This document shows, piece after piece, positions 57,690-64,000 of a DNA stretch of 64,000 nt. A program made the translations under genes and the position numbers. The stretch comes from Gamarada debralockiae. Lineage: Eukaryota > Ascomycota > Leotiomycetes > Helotiales > Hyphodiscaceae. Numbering within the stretch: the stretch's first letter is position 1; each line of letters opens with the position of its first letter. The stretch is from the NCBI GenBank assembly GCA_002803225.1, contig NXFV01000286.1, positions 31,145 through 95,144 on the forward strand, given 5' to 3'. Below the pieces are notes generated by a model. It made no database searches and was not told the origin of the DNA. It was given only the letters and a program-made list of their open reading frames with translations.

Positions 57690-57820
57690 TCCATCGGAGA
57701 TGTTCCCGAGAAATCAAGTCATCGCCTTCCTCGTCAACTCGCCAACGTGCGAGAGCGACAGGCCTCAGTAAAATTGGACGAACCGCAAGAACTACATCTG
57801 GCTGTTCAAAACCTGATAGA
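57690..57820 (+). pseudogene. Array copy on the opposite strand, first half
   Basis: Plus strand reads D-R-P-Q-stop-N-W-T-N-R-K-N-Y-I-W-L-F-K-T-stop at about 57757-57813, matching V-P-Q-W-A-W-S-R-x-E-C-x-V-W-L-F-K-V of copies B-D position by position. Stops flank it, so it is a remnant. Confidence 0.45.
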
Positions 57821-58229
57821 ATACCACCTCGGGGATTAAAAAGATGTGTCGAACGCCGCACTGGGTTTTGATAAGTCTAGACCAGCACTGGATGGTATAA
57901 CTGGGGATCAGTGGTGTGAAAAAGCTGGGAGATGGACTGGACCAAAGAGTAATGCTAGACTGGATATAAGTGATTTGGGAATCTGGGTGGGATTACGTAC
58001 CTTGTGAGGTTGTGACTAGAATCCAAATGTAAGACTAGACCCAAAATACAACCCCTCCAATTCAGTTTCCTGGCCCCACTATCAATCCAAGAAAGCAGTA
58101 TAATGAAATTCAATAGGCTCACATCTCTCAAAATCACGCAGGAGGCATCCAGCCTCTGAAGCTGCACCACCACCGTACTCCTCCATCCTCATAACCCCCG
58201 GCCAACGACTCGCCCAGCTTGAGGACTCC

Positions 58230-58400
58230 AAAAAGCAAATTCCGCAACCAGCCAGGAGACTCACCATTGTCCTATTTCTCGATTCCCACATCAACGTGAA
58301 GGATGTCCCTGAATAAAATTGGACCAAATTCGCTAGCTGTACCTGGTTGTTTAAAGTCCTCACGAAGACTATAAATGGACCAGTACCTTACCCTAGCAGA
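58230..58400 (+). pseudogene. Second opposite-strand array copy, first half
   Basis: Plus strand reads H-I-N-V-K-D-V-P-E-stop-N-W-T-K-F-A-S-C-T-W-L-F-K-V-L-T-K at about 58286-58366. The D-V-P and W-L-F-K-V-L-T blocks are as in copies B-D. The stop sits at the same place as in the copy at 57690-57820, so these two share an ancestor younger than the array. Confidence 0.48.
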
Positions 58401-60659
58401 GGCACGTTCGACAGGCGCCTTCGCATAAACTGCAGCAGACGGCATCGTCACAGAGGCTGAGGTCCGGCTTCTCCTGCGAGAAGAGTTTATAAGGCACTAG
58501 TCATAACAGAGCGCTTACATAACTATTATACTAATTAGTAGTAGTGATTAAGAACACTAGAGATAGCTTTATATTAAATGTAGATCTATATTATACTTAT
58601 AGTTTTAGATAATGCAATTGATACTTAAAGATAGTGGCTAGGAACTAGGTCCTTGCAGCTCGCTATCGCTCGCTGGCGTGGTGCCGGCTGCTATGCGGGC
58701 ATGTGACTTAGGGTGAAGCCTGTAAAGCCTGTAACCACTACCTGTAGGAGCCTGTAAAACCCCTAAAACCTGTAGAATTACCCATAGAACCACCCGCAAG
58801 AAGCCTCGGAAATAATAGTCCTCTGCTACGCTACGGAATTATTGTCTCGGTGCGTGTCCTTTCTTAATAATCATCGTTCTATTGGTAGTCCTCTATATAC
58901 ATTTCCGCCTCTTGGCTGTCTACTGGCCGTAGGCCTGCCCGCTAGCCCTTTCCTCCTGCTCTTGTCACTCTGTCCATCTATCTGACTCCTTTTTTATTTT
59001 CCTACGTTCCCTCTGTTTCTCCTTCCAACTTTCAAGCGCTATCTGTCTCCCTTCTCTCTCTTCTCCCACTACGCCTCAAACTCTTGCTCTAGCTCCCCCT
59101 TTATGCCCGTAGCTGCTTTACCCGCTCCTTATCTTGCTGTCTCTGGACTATCTGCTATTCCTCTACACCTCGCGCCGTTGCTGCGGTTCTTATAACTCGT
59201 GCTCCTCCTGTTGTGTAGGGGAACGGTGCAATCCTCAACCGGAATTGGCTAGTAGCCTACCTACCACCTTTCCGGCTTCCCTGTGGCTTGTTCCCGGCAT
59301 AGGGTATGGATTTGTAGTATAGCCGGATCAGGGAAGGGTCTTTGGACCTATTAAGTCTTATAGCATTGAGCTTTTGCATTTCAGCGGCGGCAGGGCTCAC
59401 AGATAAGAAAGCGGCCGAAGAGAGACGTTTGGCGAAGCTGCGTACAGCCGGAGCAGCTGGTTTGTGTAATAGGAGCACAAGTAGGAGACGTATTTACTGA
59501 GCCAGGGCTCAGCATTTACCGCTGAACAGTACGGAAGCCCCAAAGAGACTAAGAAGGCCCGAACGGATGGGGCCATAAAGTACAAAGTGACCTAGGAGCC
59601 CAGACCTCAGTAGCCTCCAAAGGAATCGGAAAACTGCGATACGAGCTTGCATAAAGCCAGCTGCTAGTATAGCTAGTACAGGGAGCTAGTGACTAGGGAT
59701 AGAGTATAAGTAAGGGCTGTCGACCTTCTTGGAGAAGGGCAAGCTTGAGTTTTTCTTTTACAAGCATACGAGTACTACGGAACCTCTTTTCGACTATCAC
59801 GAATATAACCATCATTGCCTCTTTTCCCCCATTGCTACTTCTCTGATATATTGTACTCCCTCCTGTTGCCCTCTAGTTACCAGTAGCTGTTACACGCTGA
59901 CTATTAATACGGTATGTCTATCTTTTACGTTTATGCAAGATATATTAATATTATGCTTCCTGCCTTGGCAAGACCACCCTGCTAGCGTGGGCAATAGCTC
60001 CCAGACGAGGGGATAAGAGCCGTGGTTACGTTCGGGTTTTGACGTAAGTTTTGGTGTTTCCGGATTAATATTGCAACTCTGTATATGAAACACTGTAAAC
60101 CTTATCGCCCATCCTTTATCTTGTTACTCTCCCCCTAGATGAATGTTAAATTTTTGGCGAGTGGCACAGCCAAAAATTTAACCTTCATTCCCCGGGGAGG
60201 GGGTGAGTACTGTACCACTACTGTACTGTAATGAACCCTCGCTAGCGCCATCGGCGACGTCCTACTTTATCTCTCCATCTCTCGGTCTTATGCCTATTTG
60301 CTAGTGGCACCCCATGCCCATTTACCAGCTGGTCTGCGCTGCGAAGGCTATGGCAGACCCCTGTCAGGGGCTTGTGTCCTCTTGCGCACCGACGTATCCA
60401 CTCAAAAAAGAATGCATGAAGATCGTATCTTATTAGCCTTTGAAATACGACCTAGGCATAAATATTTTTAAGTTGGAAAAGTATCACCACAACCTTTAGC
60501 TCTTAGGGAGATAATGATGAGGGAAGCTGCCCGGAAGCAGAATCCAAATACACTCGGGCCGGACAACATTCGATCGAGCAAGCTTCACACGAGAAAGAAT
60601 AAGTAGAACAGTTCTGTATCAACGACATCTTTTCTTTCCAATCACTTATAGCCTTCAAA
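58401..60659. other. Repeat-rich region without a supported gene
   Basis: AT-rich at 58500-58650, then a segment (58900-59720) whose minus strand reads as a basic, charged protein with stops (for example RQQDKERVKQLRA), suggestive of the C-terminal part of a DDE-type transposase but not provable here. At 58720-58790 a cctgtaaaac-type short repeat occurs several times. A strong stem-loop lies at 60141-60190. Confidence 0.35.
60141..60190. repeat. Long stem-loop
   Basis: Arms 60146-60158 and 60169-60181 are exact complements (ttaaatttttggc), extended by gaatg/cattc after a two-base bulge; loop of 10. Outside it, C-rich and G-rich runs (ctcccccta and ccggggaggggg) can extend the pairing imperfectly. 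Confidence 0.7.
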
Positions 60660-63254
60660 ATGCAAGTTCCAAAGCACTTTTTTACCTTTGTTCTGCTTGC
60701 TCTGTGGGTCCCCCAAGCTATCACAGCTCCCACTAGCAATAGCACATCGCCTTCGTTGAATGGTACATCAACATCAACGCATTTGAAAAGCTCTACTATG
60801 TGGTCAAACTCCTCATCTATTGCTTCATCGATATCCTCGAATAGCTCTTCCACAATTCTACATACACCATCGATTACATCACCACCAACAACAACTCCAG
60901 CAAAGCCTCCTACAACTAGCTCTAGTGCTACTTCCACTACTACAATCAGCGGTGGCGCAATTGTTACGCTTCTGCCTGGTGTTGTAGCTTTCGGAGGACC
61001 AGGTGGCGGTACAGTGGTTATTGGTGGAGTTCCCACTGCGATTGTCGCCGGTCAGACTATTACAGGCCAGGAAAATCATCAGAGTGCTCCAACTGCAACC
61101 AGGCCGTCAACGTCAAGTCACGCCCCAAGTTCCTCTTCCTCATCTTCTAGCTCAACCACCTCTTCCGCTGCACCCAATGCAACCCCCAATCTAATTTTCC
61201 CTGTTGATGGCGCCTCCACAGCCGAACAAGCCAGTTTCTTGTCCTTTCTAGATCAGCAGCTTGGGGGACCTTCAACTTATATGGTTTCCCAAATCACAGG
61301 ACTTGGAGTACAATTCGTCTTTGCCAACATAACGACAACACAAGCGACTGCTATTTCCGCTAATAAGCTGGTACGTGTCTCTTTTAACAAGATACTTGGA
61401 TTATGACTATTACTAATAAAGCTTAGGTTAGTGCAGTGATTCTCAATGTGGACAGTTCCCAAGATTTCGGTGCAATCAATCCTGGAGTCGCACGCCGAGA
61501 CTTCGCCAACGGAGTAGATGAAGTCGAAGAGAAGATAAAAGGGCGAGCTACAATGCACCAGGCAAATGCAAAACCCGAATTGAAGGTTGTATCACAGCCT
61601 CCTGGCACTGCACTCAACGCTATGACAAGCTATGCGTATGATTCTAGTTCAGGGTTTGACGTGACAGTCTATGTTGTGGACTCAGGTTTCTACACACGTA
61701 GCCCTGTATGTGCAAATATGAGACTCCTCAAACTGATGACAAGACTGATCCAAGTTCTAGGAATACAAAGGCATGAAGGGAGCTGCGCCACGCTGGTTAT
61801 TTGGTGGGAATCAAAAGCATAACCAAAAGAAGGAGGATATAGATATAGAAGGTCACGGGTCATGTGTGGGCTCAAAAGTCAATGGTCCTAATTATGGTGT
61901 TACTAAAATGGCAAATTTGGTTATTGTAAAGTCAGCACCAATCGCTTACGACACCCTTGACGGGCTGGCGCAGGTTTATGATGATATTATCAATAACAAC
62001 CTGGAGGGGAAGGCGATTATTGTCCTTTCACGCGGGTGTAAGTAATGATGCTCAGAGATTGACAGTCCTTTGGAGTACTCTGCTAACCTCTTATATAGTT
62101 GATCTTAACTCCCCAGAAACGCCGGCCATTATGAAACAGTTTTCCTTTTACTTGCGTGAGTTTACGCGTTTGGATGTTGTGTTCATTGCAGCATCGGGTA
62201 ATGATGATAATCAAGTAGGGTGTCTGCCTAATATTTGAACTGGTGTTTAAAGCTAAATTTCAATACTAGGTTGGAACAGCTCCAGCTAAGGATATAGACC
62301 ACATTCCGCAGGTGTTGGCATCATCTTTCCCGATTATCAATGTCGGCGCAGTCGACAACAACGGTGTCAACGCCACATTTTCACAAGGAGGACCCTTGGT
62401 CCACGTGATGGCACCAGGAGTAGATATAAGTTGTGCGAGCAATAGCTTTTTTACTAACACTAACGTATATGACGGAACGTCTTTCGGTATGTACTAGTAC
62501 TAAACTTCCAGCCTATCACAGTGACAAGCTTGACGCTGATCCGTATCACATAGCTGCACCTGCGGTTGCTGGACTAGCCGCGTATCTCTTAGCCCTTGGA
62601 GAATACCCGCAATTATACGCCAAGGGAAAGGTTGCACAAAATATGAAGGATCTGATCATGAGCATGGCATACCCTAGAGTATCTGACGGCATGCCAGTCA
62701 TCTTCAATGGTCAGGGAGCGTCATGCTCTAGACTACTAGGCGCAAAATTCAGACGGCAAGCAGGAGGCAAGGCCTGTTCTGCTTCAAGCTCTGCGTCATC
62801 AACAACTGCCGCGGTAACATTAACATCGTCAACTGCACCACAGACTACGTCTATTTCATCTTCCAGTCCAACTACGACATCGGCTACCACTACGACATCG
62901 GCAGTGGTCAGTTCGGAGCAGAAGTGTCCTGGCGACCTCAACCAATCCTGTGCCGCGAGCACTGACGGTGTACATCGATGCCTTGTTGTGTAGGAAGACC
63001 CCTCTCAACCCCTCTGCTCTAGTACTAACAAATAATAGGGGTGGTGCTAATGTCTGTGTCATCGATTGTGAATCTCAGACGGCCTGCCGGGCGTCGTGTG
63101 TCAATGCCGGCTTCATTAATGGCTTCTGTACTACTGGGTATATCTTCAGCTCCTCTTCTCTTGTATCACAAGGCTAGCTCAAGAACTGGCTGACTTTTGT
63201 TATAGTAACAACCCTTGTGTCTGCACCAATAGCGACGCTAGTGGCAGCTCGTAG
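60660..63254 (+). CDS. Secreted subtilisin-like serine protease (S8) with Ser/Thr-rich linkers and Cys-rich tail
   Basis: Eight exons: 60660-61370, 61427-61705, 61761-62037, 62099-62214, 62270-62486, 62554-62989, 63039-63137 and 63206-63254; 727 aa, all introns GT-AG and all phases consistent. Signal peptide [20 protein letters not shown], cleaved near ITA-P. A 150-residue Ser/Thr/Pro region with a Gly/Val patch follows, then the peptidase: Asp in VYVVDSG (about 321), His in EGHGSCVGS (about 361), and Ser in GTSF-AAP (about 531), where the splice joins F to AAP; oxyanion Asn region ASGND. The C-terminus has another Ser/Thr linker and about ten cysteines in 70 residues, possibly a binding module. 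The catalytic set is complete. Confidence 0.88.
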
Positions 63255-64000
63255 GAGTTAAGGAGTATATGATAACATACAGCAGAGAAGATAAAAAGAT
63301 AGGAGTTTAGAAATAGAAGCAGATTATACTAATTGAAGTTCTCTTTGTGTGTACTATTATGACGTAGGCTCAATGTTAGGTGAGCTCAGGTGCGAAGTTC
63401 AAATCCTCGCTTAAAAGGTCAGCTTAAATGGCTAGTAAAGATAATTAGATCCTAAGATTAATTTACATAAAGGAAAGGTTTTTTATTTATGTAGAGAGAA
63501 TGCTTATATAATCTATGCAGTCATTGCTAACGAAAAATATCTTATAATTTAAAAAAGTTAGGCCTTAGGGCCAGACACGTGATAAGAAAGTCATGTTCTA
63601 GCGTTGAATTTTTAATAAACTACTAGTACTAAGGCTTTTGTATTAAGGTAGAAGTAGTAATTATATAATATTATAGAGCTATAAGCACTTATTGTAATAG
63701 GATTCTAGGTCTAGGCGTTTGGGGACCCTAAAGGAAACTTTTAAGGATCCGAATTTCTCAATAGCGGTCATTCTTCCACTTCCCGCTCTGCCACCTTTCT
63801 CGTCTCAATTTCCAAATATTCTTTCTCCGCACACCTCCCAAGCCCGCTTTTTCCACAATGCCCACCTCTTCAAGCCCAGCTCTTTCCAGAACCCATCTCT
63901 AATCTGCCTCTTTCCTTCTCTTTGTCCACCATCTCGCCCAGGCTCGGCAGAAATACGCGATAAGCGGTATCGATACGTATCGATGCCAGTATCGTAAGGT
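63255..64000. other. Intergenic, AT-rich then a possible promoter at the edge
   Basis: AT-rich with short repeats to 63710. From 63770 the DNA turns C/T-rich, as before fungal start codons, and an ATG at 63859 opens a 14-codon frame only; a gene starting beyond the window is possible. A pol III-like A/B box pair lies at 63365-63408. Confidence 0.35.
63365..63410 (+). ncRNA. tRNA-like A and B boxes (possible SINE or tRNA relic)
   Basis: taggctcaatgttagg resembles the D-arm/A box and gcga-agttcaaatcc-tcgc forms a T-arm with a B box. Only about 11 bases separate them, too few for an anticodon arm, so it is not a functional tRNA. A truncated tRNA gene or SINE head is the best guess. Confidence 0.35.

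Noticed and set aside
58900..59720. A transposase gene on the minus strand
   Set aside because: Composition (basic, Lys/Arg/Gln-rich) is suggestive but there is no DDE motif, no continuous frame and no terminal repeats, so it is left as unassigned repeat DNA.
63719..63997. A gene start at the right edge
   Set aside because: The frame lacks an ATG at its head and is Pro/Ser/Phe-rich like translated C/T-rich promoter DNA; nothing coding can be shown within the window.

Overview
The window is nuclear DNA of a filamentous ascomycete (Pezizomycotina). The reasons are introns of about 47-65 nt with CTRAY-like branch sites, Zn2Cys6 regulators, HET-domain genes, a fungal Clr5-domain protein, and AT-rich, stop-riddled islands of the kind left by repeat-induced mutation. 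A Leotiomycetes-like fungus is my guess only. There is no operon structure; genes lie on both strands as single transcription units.

Layout. 0.7-7 kb: a CxxH/C-type fungal nuclear protein and a vacuolar-type Ca2+/H+ antiporter, both on minus. 7-12.9 kb: gene-poor, with a small TA-flanked inverted-repeat element and a broken HET gene. 13-14.2 kb: a zinc-type alcohol dehydrogenase. 15.4-19.6 kb: an EH / RanBP2-finger / ankyrin gene interrupted by one TGA, and a hemerythrin-like protein. 19.7-24.5 kb: a transposon graveyard with a HET gene carrying both a TIR element and a solo LTR, a second solo LTR, and a Q-rich pseudogene. 24.6-31.4 kb: a P450 and an MFS transporter around more relics. 31.5-33.4 kb: HET and hAT transposase relics. 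33.7-43.3 kb: a rhodopsin-domain membrane protein, a Zn2Cys6 factor, an NmrA-like oxidoreductase, a CorA-type transporter and a copper amine oxidase. 44-45.6 kb: a multiply frameshifted amino-acid permease. 45.7-54.8 kb: a second Zn2Cys6 factor, a GH64 glucanase, a Clr5 protein and a mitochondrial D-lactate dehydrogenase. 54.9-58.4 kb: a degenerate array of a protein family I do not recognise. 58.4-60.6 kb: repeats. 60.7-63.3 kb: an eight-exon subtilisin-like protease.

The genes do not form an obvious pathway. P450, MFS, two Zn2Cys6 factors, NmrA and amine oxidase are the parts list of a secondary-metabolism region, but no backbone synthase is present.

Most notable are: the unrecognised family array (at least four same-strand copies with anchors 510-598 bp apart, plus copies on the other strand); a HET pseudogene whose two nested insertions can each be delimited to the base by their target-site duplications; three introns that appear to use GC donors and one that appears to use GG; and a single in-frame TGA splitting an otherwise intact EH/ankyrin gene. 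Exon models were joined by hand from reading frame, splice motifs and family knowledge; no alignment or transcript data were available.
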